64,000 nucleotides of DNA from Verrucomicrobiota bacterium (GCA_947471985.1 CANIZL010000017.1:1-64000), one strand, 5' to 3'; shown: positions 44,768 to 54,326, numbered from the stretch's first letter. The notes: generated by a model not told the origin, from the letters alone. Numbers and translations: made by a program.

Positions 44768-45901
44768 ATGACTATGAGTAAGAACAAAAAAATCAATGTC
44801 GCGGTGGTGGGCCTGGGCTTCGGTGCGGAATTCATTCCGCTCTGGCAGAAGCATCCGCACACCGACTGCTACGCCATCTGCCAGCGCAGTGAAGAAAAAC
44901 TCAAGGCGGTGGGGGACTACTTCGGCGTGGAAAAGCGGTACACCGACTTCGCGGCCCTGCTCAAGGATCCGCAGGTCGAAGTGGTGCACATCAATTCGCC
45001 CATTCCCGACCACGGTTGGATGTCGATCGCCGCGCTGAAGGCGGGCAAGCACGTGGCGTGCACGGTGCCGATGGCGACCAACGTGGAGGATTGCAAAAAG
45101 ATCGTGGAATTGGTCCGGAAGACCGGCCTGAAATACATGATGATGGAGACCGTCGTGTATGCGCGGGAATACCTGTTCATGAAGCAGATGCTGGACGCGG
45201 GCAAGTTGGGTAAGCTCCAGTTCGTCCAGGCGTCGCATCAGCAGGACATGGACGGCTGGCCCAATTACTGGCCGGGTCTCCCGCCGATGTGGTACGCGAC
45301 GCACTGTGTGGGACCGGTGGCGGGCATGATCGGGCAATCGGCGGAATACGTTTCCTGCTTCGGCTCCGGCACCATCCGCCCCGAACTGGTGAAGCAGTAC
45401 AAATCCCCGTTCGCCGTCGAGACCGCGCACATCAAGTTTGCCAACACGGACGTCAACGCCCGCATCATTCGCTCGCTGTTTGATACGGCCCGCCAGTACC
45501 GCGAGAGCATCGACGTCTACGGCAGCAAGGCGTCCGTGGAATGGCCGTTGATCGAGCACGAGCCGCTGGTATTGCACACGGCCAAGCGGCCCGAGCCGAA
45601 GATTCCGCAGCCGTTGAAGTGCCCGGATTTCGCCAAGCGCCTGCCCAAGGGGATTGCGAAGTACACGACCCAGGGCGTCTACGATTCCTCCAAGAAGACC
45701 CATCTGTCCTTCACCCAGGGCAGCGGCCACGGCGGGAGTCATCCGCATCTGGCGAACGAATTCGCCATGGCGCTGGTGGAAGGTCGCGACCCGTTTCCGA
45801 ATGCGAAGCAGTCGGCGAACTGGACGTGCGTGGGCCTGTGCTCGCACGAATCGGCGCTCAAGGGCGGCGCCATCGTCAAACTGCCGGCTTTTACCATTTA
45901 A
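44768..45901 (+). CDS. Gfo/Idh/MocA-family oxidoreductase
   Basis: The product is 377 residues. The Rossmann motif is INVAVVGLGFGAEFIPLW. The Lys position of the usual EKP motif reads HVACTVPMATN, with Thr-Val instead of Glu-Lys. The C-terminal domain is WPNYWPGLPPMWYATHCVGPVAGMIG, keeping the His. It probably oxidises a sugar or sugar acid with NAD(P), though the missing Lys raises doubt about ordinary catalysis. In PVC genomes it typically sits next to heme-binding dehydrogenases; here the next gene, 45 bases downstream, is one. TGACTATGAGT offers ATG 44768 or 44774. Confidence 0.87.
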   Translation: MTMSKNKKINVAVVGLGFGAEFIPLWQKHPHTDCYAICQRSEEKLKAVGDYFGVEKRYTDFAALLKDPQVEVVHINSPIPDHGWMSIAALKAGKHVACTVPMATNVEDCKKIVELVRKTGLKYMMMETVVYAREYLFMKQMLDAGKLGKLQFVQASHQQDMDGWPNYWPGLPPMWYATHCVGPVAGMIGQSAEYVSCFGSGTIRPELVKQYKSPFAVETAHIKFANTDVNARIIRSLFDTARQYRESIDVYGSKASVEWPLIEHEPLVLHTAKRPEPKIPQPLKCPDFAKRLPKGIAKYTTQGVYDSSKKTHLSFTQGSGHGGSHPHLANEFAMALVEGRDPFPNAKQSANWTCVGLCSHESALKGGAIVKLPAFTI

Positions 45902-45946
45902 GACCGCGAGCCGCTCCACCGGTTATCTGACGCTGATTCCTCTGAC

Positions 45947-48871
45947 ATGATCCGTTCCTTTGCCCGTTCCCTGGCTGTGTTGGTGGCGGCCACGGCTTCC
46001 GTCGCCGCTGCCACCACCGGTCCGCTACGCATTCTCTACCTCGGTCGGGAAGGCACGCCGGCGGCCCAGCACTGTCACGTCCTCATGCGCGACCTGGGAC
46101 GCGATGCCATCTGGTTTGATTACATGGCCGACCCGGCCGTGGTCACGCCGGCGTGGGTGCAACGTTTCGACGTCGTCCTGTTGGACGCGGCAGGGACGGA
46201 TTTTCCGGCGCTGAGTGGGCTGGGAGCGGATCGGTTGGTGCGGGGTGATTTCTCCGGTGCGGAATCCGACTGGGCGGCTGCCTGCCGGGGGCGGCTGACG
46301 GCGGCGGTCGGTACCGCGCGGCGTCAGGCGTGGGAATCCTTTCTCGCGCAACGGGAACCCGAGAAACGGGAGGCCAATCCCAATGTGGCCAATTACGAGC
46401 GGCGTCCGGAGGCCATCACCTTCGTTCAACCGCTTTCCGTCCAGGGCAGTCGCGAGCGCACCCAGGTGCCGATCGATATGCGTCTGGAACTTTTTGCCGC
46501 CGAACCGGACATTGCCAAGCCCATCGCCATGGCGTGGGACGAACGCGGTCGTTGCTGGATTGCCGAGACGCGGGATTATCCCCACGGCGTCCAACGTTCC
46601 GGCGAGGGTTTAGACTCCATCAAGATCTGTGAAGACACCGATGGCGATGGCAAGGCGGACAAATTCACGGTCTTCGCCGATAAACTGAACCTGCCCACCA
46701 GCATCGTCTTTGTGAACGGTGGGATCATAGTGGCGCAGTCCCCGCGTTTTCTGTTTCTGGCCGACACCGATGGCGACGGTAAGGCGGATGTCCGGAAGGA
46801 GATCATGACGGGCTGGGGCATTGGCGACACGCATGCCCAGGCGAATAATCTGCATACGGGCTACGACAATTGGCTGTACGGCTGCGTGGGCTATTCCGGT
46901 TTCAACGGCGAAGTCGGCGGTGAGCGCAAGCAATTCGGGCAGGGGACCTACCGGTTCCGGGCCGATGGTTCCGCGCTCGAATTCCTGCATCAGTTCTCCA
47001 ACAATTCCTGGGGCCAAAGCGCGAATGACGCCGGGGATGATTTCGGTGGCACGGCCAACGGGGCACCGATCTTTTACGGCGGTATTCCGGCGACGGCGGC
47101 CCCGAAGGGCATGCGCATCATGTCCGCCAAGAAGATCAACGTGGAGGACAAGTGCCACACCATCACTCCCAATTTCCGGCAGGTGGACGTGTTCGGTGGC
47201 TATACCGCCGCGGCGGGCAGTGCCTTCATCTATTCCGCGAATCTTCCCGCCCGCTTGCAGGGGCGCGCGATGGTCTGCGAGCCGACCATGAAGGTCATCA
47301 CGTTGATGGATGTGCAGCCGTTGGGCGCCGGTTATGTGGCGAAAGATGGCTTCAATCTGGTGGCCAGCAGTGACGAGTGGATGTCGCCGGTGTTCGCTGA
47401 AGTGGGACCCGACGGTGCGGTGTGGTTTGTGGATTGGCAGAATTTCATTATCCAGCACAACCCCACTCCCAGCGTGCAGCGGGGTGGCTACGACGCCAAG
47501 ACCGGTGTCGGCGGTGCCCACGAAAATCCGCTGCGCGATCATGCGCGCGGCCGGATCTATCGGGTGGTGTGGGACCAGGCCACCAAGCCGGCAGTGGCTT
47601 CGCTGAAGGGCGCGTCCACGGAGGCGTTGGTGCAGGCGCTGGGCACAGACTCGCAATTCTGGCGCCTGACGGCCCAGCGGTTGCTGGTCGAGGGACACCG
47701 GACCGAGGCGGCGGCGGCGCTCAAGGCGCTGGTGACCGCGAAGGAAACCGGCGTGGCGGCCGTTCATGCCTTGTGGACGTTGAGTGGCTTGGGCCAATTG
47801 GATGAGGCCACGCATCTCACGGCCTTGCGGGCGAAGAACCCGAAATTGCGCCGCAATGCCACGCGTGCCCTGGGTCGGGATGATCACGCCAAATCCCTAT
47901 TTTTCGGAGCCGGGGTCATTAGTGATCCCGATCTGGTGACGCGTCTCGCGGGCATGGTGAAGTTGGCTGACTTTGCCACCACCCCGGAAATCCGGGCCAT
48001 GGTCGTGAGCCTGGCCCGCAAGCCGGAGCACCGGGCGGACGAGTGGCTGAACGAGGCGACCCGTCTGCTGCTGAAGAAACATCAGGCCGAGGCGTTCGCG
48101 GAAGGTCCCAATCTGCTGCCCAATGCGGATCTGGAAGTGGCCGGCGGCAACGGCTTGCCGCAGGGTTGGACGCGGCGCGACTACGGCAATCGCCCCGCCA
48201 ACACGGCTTCGGAGTGGTCGATGGTTTCCGGACCGGGCGAAGTGCACGGCGGCAAATTTGCCGTGCGGTGCGTCAGTCGCGGCGACGCGGATACGAGTCT
48301 GTACGCCGACGTCGACCTGAAGCCCAACACCATGTACCGACTCTCCGCTTGGGTGAAGGCCCGCGGCGGTCTGCGCGGGAAGCTCAGTCTCAATGATCAC
48401 ATCGGCCGCACCGAGACCGAGACGGTCACGCGCGATGGTGAGTGGACCCTGGTTTCGGTGGATTTCAACAACACCCAGCGGCCCCGTGCGTCCATTAACA
48501 TTCTGCACGTGGCGCGCGGCGAAGGCTATTTTGACGACATCAAACTCTGCGAGCTGCGCCCAATCGAGGCGGCCACCGGGGTCTCCGTAGTGGGCGATCT
48601 AAAGCGGGGCGAGCATATCGTTTTCAAGCACGTCGCGGCCTGTGTGCTGTGCCATCAGATCAAGGGGCAGGGCAGCACGGTGGGGCCGGCGCTGGATGGC
48701 ATCGCCACGCGCGGGACGCCCGAGTACATCCGGGAAAGTCTGCTGGAACCCAGCAAGGTGCTGGCGAAGGGGTTTGAAGCGCTGGAGATGTCGCCAATGC
48801 CTCCCATGGGCGATCTCTTCAACGAACAGGAGTTGGCCGATATCCAGGTCTATCTCCAGACACTCAAATAA
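45947..48871 (+). CDS. PVC-type heme-binding membrane-bound dehydrogenase with inserted carbohydrate-binding domain
   Basis: The product is 974 residues with a signal peptide (SLAVLVAATASVAAAT). A ThuA-like region opens it (LRILYLGREGTPAAQHC). The PVC dehydrogenase propeller follows: MRLELFAAEPDIAKPIAMAW, GRCWIAETRDYPHG, and repeated Ca-binding DTDGDGKADKF and DTDGDGKADVR. A CBM4/9-like domain lies near 720-870 (NADLEVAGGNGLPQGW, YFDDIKLCEL). The C-terminal cytochrome c has Cys899-x-x-Cys902-His903 (VLCHQ) and a likely Met ligand in SPMPPMG. It should oxidise a sugar-type substrate in the periplasm and pass electrons to the heme. It forms a unit with the oxidoreductase upstream and perhaps the XylR-like gene. 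Confidence 0.93.
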   Translation: MIRSFARSLAVLVAATASVAAATTGPLRILYLGREGTPAAQHCHVLMRDLGRDAIWFDYMADPAVVTPAWVQRFDVVLLDAAGTDFPALSGLGADRLVRGDFSGAESDWAAACRGRLTAAVGTARRQAWESFLAQREPEKREANPNVANYERRPEAITFVQPLSVQGSRERTQVPIDMRLELFAAEPDIAKPIAMAWDERGRCWIAETRDYPHGVQRSGEGLDSIKICEDTDGDGKADKFTVFADKLNLPTSIVFVNGGIIVAQSPRFLFLADTDGDGKADVRKEIMTGWGIGDTHAQANNLHTGYDNWLYGCVGYSGFNGEVGGERKQFGQGTYRFRADGSALEFLHQFSNNSWGQSANDAGDDFGGTANGAPIFYGGIPATAAPKGMRIMSAKKINVEDKCHTITPNFRQVDVFGGYTAAAGSAFIYSANLPARLQGRAMVCEPTMKVITLMDVQPLGAGYVAKDGFNLVASSDEWMSPVFAEVGPDGAVWFVDWQNFIIQHNPTPSVQRGGYDAKTGVGGAHENPLRDHARGRIYRVVWDQATKPAVASLKGASTEALVQALGTDSQFWRLTAQRLLVEGHRTEAAAALKALVTAKETGVAAVHALWTLSGLGQLDEATHLTALRAKNPKLRRNATRALGRDDHAKSLFFGAGVISDPDLVTRLAGMVKLADFATTPEIRAMVVSLARKPEHRADEWLNEATRLLLKKHQAEAFAEGPNLLPNADLEVAGGNGLPQGWTRRDYGNRPANTASEWSMVSGPGEVHGGKFAVRCVSRGDADTSLYADVDLKPNTMYRLSAWVKARGGLRGKLSLNDHIGRTETETVTRDGEWTLVSVDFNNTQRPRASINILHVARGEGYFDDIKLCELRPIEAATGVSVVGDLKRGEHIVFKHVAACVLCHQIKGQGSTVGPALDGIATRGTPEYIRESLLEPSKVLAKGFEALEMSPMPPMGDLFNEQELADIQVYLQTLK

Positions 48872-48901
48872 GCGGTCAGCCGGGGCAGCGGGCTGACGGG
48901 C

Positions 48902-50047
48902 TTACGGACGATTGAGGTTCCGGTAGCGGCCCGGAGGCGTGCCCACGTGCTTTTTGAACACCACACTCAGGTACTCCGTGTTCGAGAACCCCGCCTGTTC
49001 CGCCACCTCGGTCAGGGGGAGATCGGTCTCCGTCAGGAGCGATCGCGCCCGATCCAGCTGCACCCGGAGGATTTCCTCGTGGGGGGTGCGGCCGATGAAT
49101 TTCTGGAAGCGCGATTCCAACACGCGTCGTGACTGGGGCACGGCCTGCAGCAGGTCCTTCACCCGAATCCCTTCGCAGGCGTGGTCGCGGATGTAGCGGA
49201 CCGCGCGGGAAACGTTGACGTCATCAATGGCCACGATGTCGGTCGACTGGCGCGTGGCGATGCCAAGGGGTTCGATGAAATACCCCCGGGTATCGACCGC
49301 CGCGCCGCGCATCATTCGATCCAGCAATTCCGCGGCCTCGTAGCCGGTGCGGTGGGTGTTGGGGATGATGCTGGTTAACGGAGGCGTGCAGAGGCTGCAG
49401 AGCAATTCGTCGTTATCGACGCCGATCACGGCGACCTTTTCCGGTACGGCGATGCCGCGTCGTCGGCAGGCATCGAGCACCTGGCGTCCGCGAAAATCAT
49501 AGCAGGCGAGGACGCCCACAGGTTGGGGGAGTTGCGAGAGCCAGTTGCCAATTTCCTCGACTTCGTATTCCTCGTCCCCTCCGGATTGGGGGCGGGGTTT
49601 GAACTGGGCGCACGAGTGGCCAGCCTCGGCCAATTGTTTCCGAAAGCGCTCGCCGCGCCAATTTGACCAGTTGAAGCGGCTATCGCCGCAATAGGCGAAA
49701 TTGCGAAATCCGCGCTCGGACAAGTGCTGGATGGCCAGGCGGGCGATGGCGTCGTCGTCCGTTTCCAGCCAGGGCAGGTTGGGGACCAATTGCGCGGCAC
49801 TGACGTCCACGACCGGAGCGCGGAGACGCCGGATGGCGCGGGCGATGGCGGGGTTTTCAATCCGGGCAATCACGCCTTCGCCATCCCAGTCGGGCAGCCA
49901 GGCAGGCGGGACATCGCCGCGTCCGTGCTCGGCGAGATGAATGGACCACGGGCCGTGTTCGCGCAGGTAGGACACGACGCCGTGAAGGAGGCCCCGGGCA
50001 TAGGCGTTCGAGGTCTCGATGAGCAGGGCGACCCTGGGCAATTGCAT
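48902..50047 (-). CDS. XylR-family transcriptional regulator (LacI-type sensor, AraC-type HTH)
   Basis: The product is 381 residues. The N-terminal 250 residues are a periplasmic-binding-protein fold used as sugar sensor: RVALLIETSNAYARGLLHGV, YCGDSRFNWSNWRGERF and VGVLACYDFRGRQVLDACR, then VAVIGVDNDELLC. The C-terminal 100 residues form an AraC-type double HTH (RVLESRFQKFIGRTPHEEIL and TEVAEQAGFSNTEYLSVVFKKHVG). It lacks a LacI-type N-terminal HTH, as in XylR. It probably controls a sugar utilisation gene set, perhaps the convergent oxidoreductase/heme-dehydrogenase genes. Confidence 0.93.
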   Translation of the reverse strand: MQLPRVALLIETSNAYARGLLHGVVSYLREHGPWSIHLAEHGRGDVPPAWLPDWDGEGVIARIENPAIARAIRRLRAPVVDVSAAQLVPNLPWLETDDDAIARLAIQHLSERGFRNFAYCGDSRFNWSNWRGERFRKQLAEAGHSCAQFKPRPQSGGDEEYEVEEIGNWLSQLPQPVGVLACYDFRGRQVLDACRRRGIAVPEKVAVIGVDNDELLCSLCTPPLTSIIPNTHRTGYEAAELLDRMMRGAAVDTRGYFIEPLGIATRQSTDIVAIDDVNVSRAVRYIRDHACEGIRVKDLLQAVPQSRRVLESRFQKFIGRTPHEEILRVQLDRARSLLTETDLPLTEVAEQAGFSNTEYLSVVFKKHVGTPPGRYRNLNRP

Positions 50048-50194
50048 GGCGGACGCGAAAAATGGTTCCGCCGAGTTGGCGCGAGCCAGTTCAGCGGGAT
50101 TCCTACTAAGAAAGCCGAAAATGAGGATGGGCGCCAGTCCGGAGGTGTCGCTTCTGACTCGCCGACCGGCTGTGGCCCGTTACTGTGGGCGTCA

Positions 50195-50893
50195 ATGATG
50201 CCGACGTATCCGCAACGCCAGTCCGAGGATCCCTGGCGAGTTTTTCGCATTATGGCGGAGTTCGTGGATTCCTTCGACACCCTGAGCCGTCTGGGGCCGG
50301 CGGTCACGGTGTTCGGTTCGGCGCGGACGAAGTCGGAGGATCCCTACTACAAGGCCGCCCAGGCGATCGCGCGAAGCCTGGGGGAGAATGATATTTCGGT
50401 GATCACCGGTGGCGGTCCGGGCATCATGGAGGCGGCGAATCGGGGCGGCGCGGAGGCCCGTCCCAAGAGCGGGGTGAAGCCGCCCAGTGTTGGGCTGAAC
50501 ATCGAATTGCCGTTTGAACAAAAGGGCAATCGCTTCGCCAACCTGCAGGTCAACTTCCACTACTTTTTCAGTCGCAAAGTCTGCCTGGTGAAATACAGCA
50601 TGGGCTTTGTTTATATGCCCGGTGGCTTCGGTACTCTGGATGAACTGTTTGAAGTGGTGACGCTGGTGCAAACCCAGCGCATCCCGGCGTTTCCGTTGAT
50701 CCTCTACGGGAGTCAGTATTGGGAGGGCCTGATTGCCTGGATCAAGGCCACCATGGAGCCCGCCAAAATGATTTCGCCGGGCGATACGGATCTTTTTACG
50801 ATCGTCGATACCCCGGAAGCGGCGGTGGAAAAGATTCTGCATTACCGCCGCACGGTGGGCGCCCCCGAGAGCGTCCCCGCGGCTTACCGCTGA
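50195..50893 (+). CDS. LOG-family protein (TIGR00730, nucleotide-monophosphate nucleosidase-like)
   Basis: The product is 232 residues. The LOG motifs are VTVFGSARTKSEDPYY, VITGGGPGIMEAANRGG and YMPGGFGTLDELFEVVTLVQT (PGGxGTxxE). Family members cleave ribose-phosphate from nucleotides, originally described as cytokinin-activating or lysine-decarboxylase-like. The bacterial role is probably nucleotide salvage. ATG 50195 or 50198 (tandem) fits; the frame reaches farther upstream but over the divergent XylR gene. The M16 peptidase starts 7 bases after its stop. Confidence 0.92.
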   Translation: MMPTYPQRQSEDPWRVFRIMAEFVDSFDTLSRLGPAVTVFGSARTKSEDPYYKAAQAIARSLGENDISVITGGGPGIMEAANRGGAEARPKSGVKPPSVGLNIELPFEQKGNRFANLQVNFHYFFSRKVCLVKYSMGFVYMPGGFGTLDELFEVVTLVQTQRIPAFPLILYGSQYWEGLIAWIKATMEPAKMISPGDTDLFTIVDTPEAAVEKILHYRRTVGAPESVPAAYR

Positions 50894-50900
50894 TCCGCCG

Positions 50901-52169
50901 ATGGTCCCGGGTCAATTAACCACCCTGCCCGGTGGGGTTCGCGTCGCGACGGCCGAAATGCCGGAGATGGCGAGCGTTTCCTTGGGCATCTGGGTGGGCG
51001 TGGGCGGACGGCACGAGCCGGAACGGTTCAACGGGGTCTCGCATTTTCTGGAGCATCTGTTGTTCAAGGGGACGAAGCGTCGGACCTCGGCGCAAATCTC
51101 CCAGGCCATCGAGGGCATCGGCGGCTACCTCAACGCCTTCACTGACGAGGAACACACCTGTTTCTATGCCCGCGCCCAGGCGGCGCGGTGGCCCGATCTG
51201 TTGGAGGTCCTGCTGGACATGTTTCTCGATTCCGTCCTGGCGCCGGCCGAGATCATCCGGGAACGCGGGGTGATTCGCGAGGAGATCTCCATGTACCGGG
51301 ACCAACCCGGAGAGCACGTGCATGATTTATTGAACGCCGCCCAGTTCGGGGATCATCCGCTCGGCCGTCCGGTGATTGGTACGACGAAAACCATCGATCG
51401 TATGCGGCGGGCGGAGTTGCTGGGCTATTTGGGCTCGCATTATGTCGCCGGGGCGACGGTGATTGCGGCGGCGGGGCGGATCCGGCATCGCGATCTGGTT
51501 CGGGCGGTGCGCCGGCATACGGAACGATTCCGGCCGGGGACCCAGCCGCCGTTTTTGGCCGCACCGGACGCGGGGACACGACCGCGGGTCCGGCTGCATC
51601 GGAAAGCGACGGAACAAACGCACGTCAATCTGGCCCTGCGCACGGCGCCCCGGCGGGATTCGAGTCGTTACGCCCTGCGTCTGCTCAACGTGGTGCTGGG
51701 GGAGAACATGAGTTCCCGGTTGTTCCAGGTAATTCGCGAACAGCACGGCCTCGCGTACAACATCCAAAGCGGCACGTCCTTTTGGGCGGATGCCGGGGAT
51801 CTGGTGATTTCCGCTGGTGTGGAGCACCGGGAATTGATTCCCGTGGTGAAGCTGGTCCGCCGCGAATTGCGCCGGCTGGTGGAACGACCGGTGGGGAAGG
51901 CGGAGTTTGAGCGGGCGCGCGACTATGTCCTGGGGCAGTTGGAGTTGTCGCTGGAGGGCACGGAAAACCAGATGATGACCTTGGGCGAGCAGGTACTGGG
52001 CTTTGGCGAACCGATTCCCACCGCCCGCATCCGGCGCGGACTCCGATCGGTCACGCCGCAGCAGATCCAAGCCTGCGCCCGTCAATTCTTCGTGCCGGAA
52101 CGGACCAGCCTCGCGTGCATCGGGCCGCACGCAGACGTGGCGAAACTGGAAAAGGTCCTGGCGGATTGA
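50901..52169 (+). CDS. M16-family zinc peptidase (insulinase/processing peptidase type)
   Basis: The product is 422 residues. The inverted zinc motif HFLEH (H-x-x-E-H) lies near residues 48-52, in GVSHFLEHLLFKGT. The downstream Glu is in RERGVIREEISMYRDQP, and the second domain has LLNVVLGENMSSRLFQVIREQHGLAYNI. No signal peptide is visible, so it is probably cytoplasmic, and no second M16 subunit is adjacent. It degrades peptides. It is separated from the LOG gene by 7 bases and may be cotranscribed with it. Confidence 0.95.
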   Translation: MVPGQLTTLPGGVRVATAEMPEMASVSLGIWVGVGGRHEPERFNGVSHFLEHLLFKGTKRRTSAQISQAIEGIGGYLNAFTDEEHTCFYARAQAARWPDLLEVLLDMFLDSVLAPAEIIRERGVIREEISMYRDQPGEHVHDLLNAAQFGDHPLGRPVIGTTKTIDRMRRAELLGYLGSHYVAGATVIAAAGRIRHRDLVRAVRRHTERFRPGTQPPFLAAPDAGTRPRVRLHRKATEQTHVNLALRTAPRRDSSRYALRLLNVVLGENMSSRLFQVIREQHGLAYNIQSGTSFWADAGDLVISAGVEHRELIPVVKLVRRELRRLVERPVGKAEFERARDYVLGQLELSLEGTENQMMTLGEQVLGFGEPIPTARIRRGLRSVTPQQIQACARQFFVPERTSLACIGPHADVAKLEKVLAD

Positions 52170-52178
52170 GCAGTCGTC

Positions 52179-52210
52179 CTACGCCCTTCGCCAATGCGCG
52201 AAGGGCGTAG
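52179..52210. terminator. Perfect hairpin between convergent genes
   Basis: CTACGCCCTTCGC (52179-52191) and GCGAAGGGCGTAG (52198-52210) form a 13-pair perfect stem with a CAATGC loop. It sits between the M16 peptidase and the agmatinase-family gene. There is no T-run on either side. It is probably a bidirectional terminator or a stabilising structure. Confidence 0.55.
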
Positions 52211-52223
52211 TCCGTGCCTTACT

Positions 52224-53114
52224 TCAAGCCAGCGGCGGGAGCTGCTTTTCGAAAATATAACCGATCGTGCGGTAGATCAGTTTCGCCGTTGCAAACGCCG
52301 GGGCGTGATTGTCGGTGTTGCCCGACAGCTCGACGAAATCCATGCCGACGATCTTCCGACTCCGGGCCACCGTGCGCAGCAGCTCCAGGGTTTCATACCA
52401 CAATAGGCCACCCGGCTCCGGCGTGCCGGTCGTGGGAATGATGCTCGGGCAAAGGCCGTCGACGTCGAACGTCAGGTAAACTTCTTCGCTCAGGGAAGCC
52501 ACGACCTGATCGATCCAACCGGTGCGGCCGACGATGTCCTTCGCGTAAAACAAGCGGGTGCGCAGCTTCGGCGCGGCGAGCGCCTCGGGGGTGGACATGG
52601 AACGGATGCCCACCTGGACGGCCGGGCAGGTTTCCACGACCCGGCGCATCGCGCAGGCATGACTGAAGGGCGTGCCGTCGTAGGTGTCACGGAGATCGGC
52701 GTGGGCGTCGATCTGGAGCACGGAGAGCCGGGGATATTTCCGGTGGTGTGCGCGGACGAGCGGCGGGGTGATGGAGTGTTCACCGCCGAGGACGCAGACG
52801 AATTTGCCGGTGTCGACGAGTTCGGACATTTGCCGTTCGAGCGACTGCATCATGGGTTCCGGCGCGAGGTCACACGCGGCAGCGGGCAGGGTATGGATGC
52901 CGATGCGGGCGGTTTCCTTGCCCAGTTCCTCGTCGTAAAGCTCCATGTTGCGGGAGGCTTCGATGATGGCGTCGGGGCCGCTGGCCGTGCCGCTGCCGTA
53001 GCTCACGGTTTTCTCGTAGGGCACCGGCCACACCAGAACCTGGGCGGCGGCGCGGGACGACATCTCGGGAGGCAATCCGCCGAAATCGACGGGGGAATGA
53101 GCGGATTCAGACAT
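52224..53114 (-). CDS. Agmatinase/arginase-family ureohydrolase
   Basis: The product is 296 residues. The binuclear Mn site is complete: GGEHS (His), DAHADLRDTYDG (Asp, His, Asp) and TFDVDGLCPSIIP (Asp, Asp), with TTGTPEPGG behind. The usual GLDP is GLCP here. The family hydrolyses agmatine, arginine, guanidinobutyrate or related guanidino compounds to urea; I favour agmatinase in a polyamine route, but the substrate cannot be fixed. There is no decarboxylase neighbour. ATG 53114 follows an AT-rich stretch that may hold its promoter. Confidence 0.85.
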   Translation of the reverse strand: MSESAHSPVDFGGLPPEMSSRAAAQVLVWPVPYEKTVSYGSGTASGPDAIIEASRNMELYDEELGKETARIGIHTLPAAACDLAPEPMMQSLERQMSELVDTGKFVCVLGGEHSITPPLVRAHHRKYPRLSVLQIDAHADLRDTYDGTPFSHACAMRRVVETCPAVQVGIRSMSTPEALAAPKLRTRLFYAKDIVGRTGWIDQVVASLSEEVYLTFDVDGLCPSIIPTTGTPEPGGLLWYETLELLRTVARSRKIVGMDFVELSGNTDNHAPAFATAKLIYRTIGYIFEKQLPPLA

Positions 53115-53240
53115 GTTTGATCAATTTAGAACGGTTTAACCAGCACTCTGGACGAGGGCGGGGAAATTGCTGAGCGGCGGACCGGAGGCAAGGTGGAAAT
53201 GAATCCGGCCCTCCGGGCATCGGTCCGGCCGGCCGGGTGT

Positions 53241-54326
53241 CTAGCGGGGGAAATTCGGTGTTTGGTTCGCTTCCAGCGTGCCCTTCGGGACCCGGAGGAT
53301 ACGGGCCTCGACCCGGTACTTTCTGGCCACGGCGAGTCCCTGGTTCGTCGGAAGCACGCTGAGCGCGGTCGACAAGGCGTCGGTGGTCATTCCATCCCGT
53401 CCCAGTACGATCACCAGTCCGCGATCCGTCAGGCCCAGTCCCGTGTGGGGATCGACGATATGAGAGTACCGTTGGCCATCGATCTCCACGTATTGGAATA
53501 AATCGCCACTCGTACACAGCGCGCCGCGCCGGAGCCAGACCGCTTGGTCCGGTGGTGCTCCAGGGAATTCCACCGGCGGGAGATCAATCTTCCAACCGGG
53601 CTGCCCCGGGGGCGGATCTCCGGCGACCATGTCGCCCGCACCGGTGATCAGGGTGCGGTGCAAACCGTGAGCGCGCAGAATTCGGGTGGCTTCGTCCAGC
53701 GCATATCCCTTGGCGATGCCGCCCAAATCCAGACGCATGCCTGGCTTCAACAAGCGGCCGGTGAAAGGGAATTGCGCGGTCGTGGCTCCATGGGTGCGGC
53801 GAAGTTCCAGTTGGCCCCAGCCCACCGCCGCACTGGCTTCGCTGAGTCGGGCGGGATCCGGCATTTCCTTTTGTCGTCGAGCCCGGCGCCACAGCTGGAC
53901 TAGCGGACCCACCGTGACGTCGAAGGCTCCGTCGCTTTCCCGGGCCACCTCTTGAGCCCGCACCAAAACTGCAGCCAGCTCGGTGGACAGGGGCACCGAT
54001 TGTCCGGTCCCGGCAGTCCGCGAAAACCGACTCAACTCGGATTCGGGATCGTAATCGCTAAGTTGCCCGTTGAGTCCATGAATGCGGGCAAACGCCTGCC
54101 GGGCGGCGTTGGTGGCCACTTGGCTGTCGGCGGAGTAGACGACGATCCGGAACGGGATGGCCATCTCGATCGCTTCGAACTCGAAGCGATTCAGGGGGCT
54201 GGGCCGGGGGTGCGTGGCACACCCCGCGGCCAGCAGCAGGAGCACGGGCAACAGTCCCAGCCAGGACTGCATCGCCCGGGGTAAGAATCGCCCGTCGGAA
54301 GGCCTCCCGACGCGTTGCGGATTCAT
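53241..54326 (-). CDS. apbE: FAD:protein FMN transferase (ApbE) lipoprotein
   Basis: The product is 361 residues with a lipoprotein signal (LLPVLLLLAAGC, Cys36). The ApbE signatures are clear: FEAIEMAIPFRIVVY, SDYDPESELSRFSR, GAFDVTVGPLVQLW, LDLGGIAKGYALDEA, and CTSGDLFQYVEIDGQRYSHIVDP. It attaches FMN from FAD to Thr/Ser residues of redox proteins such as NqrC/RnfG or related. Its ATG (54324-54326) overlaps the leuB stop in TAATG, so it is translationally coupled to leuB, an unusual pairing. A second ATG at 54272 would also give a signal. No flavinylated partner lies in the window. Confidence 0.93.
   Translation of the reverse strand: MNPQRVGRPSDGRFLPRAMQSWLGLLPVLLLLAAGCATHPRPSPLNRFEFEAIEMAIPFRIVVYSADSQVATNAARQAFARIHGLNGQLSDYDPESELSRFSRTAGTGQSVPLSTELAAVLVRAQEVARESDGAFDVTVGPLVQLWRRARRQKEMPDPARLSEASAAVGWGQLELRRTHGATTAQFPFTGRLLKPGMRLDLGGIAKGYALDEATRILRAHGLHRTLITGAGDMVAGDPPPGQPGWKIDLPPVEFPGAPPDQAVWLRRGALCTSGDLFQYVEIDGQRYSHIVDPHTGLGLTDRGLVIVLGRDGMTTDALSTALSVLPTNQGLAVARKYRVEARILRVPKGTLEANQTPNFPR

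Noticed and set aside
49724-50194. N-terminal extension of the LOG-family protein
   Set aside because: It overlaps the divergent XylR gene antisense and has no similarity to the family; the tandem ATG at 50195 is the natural start.
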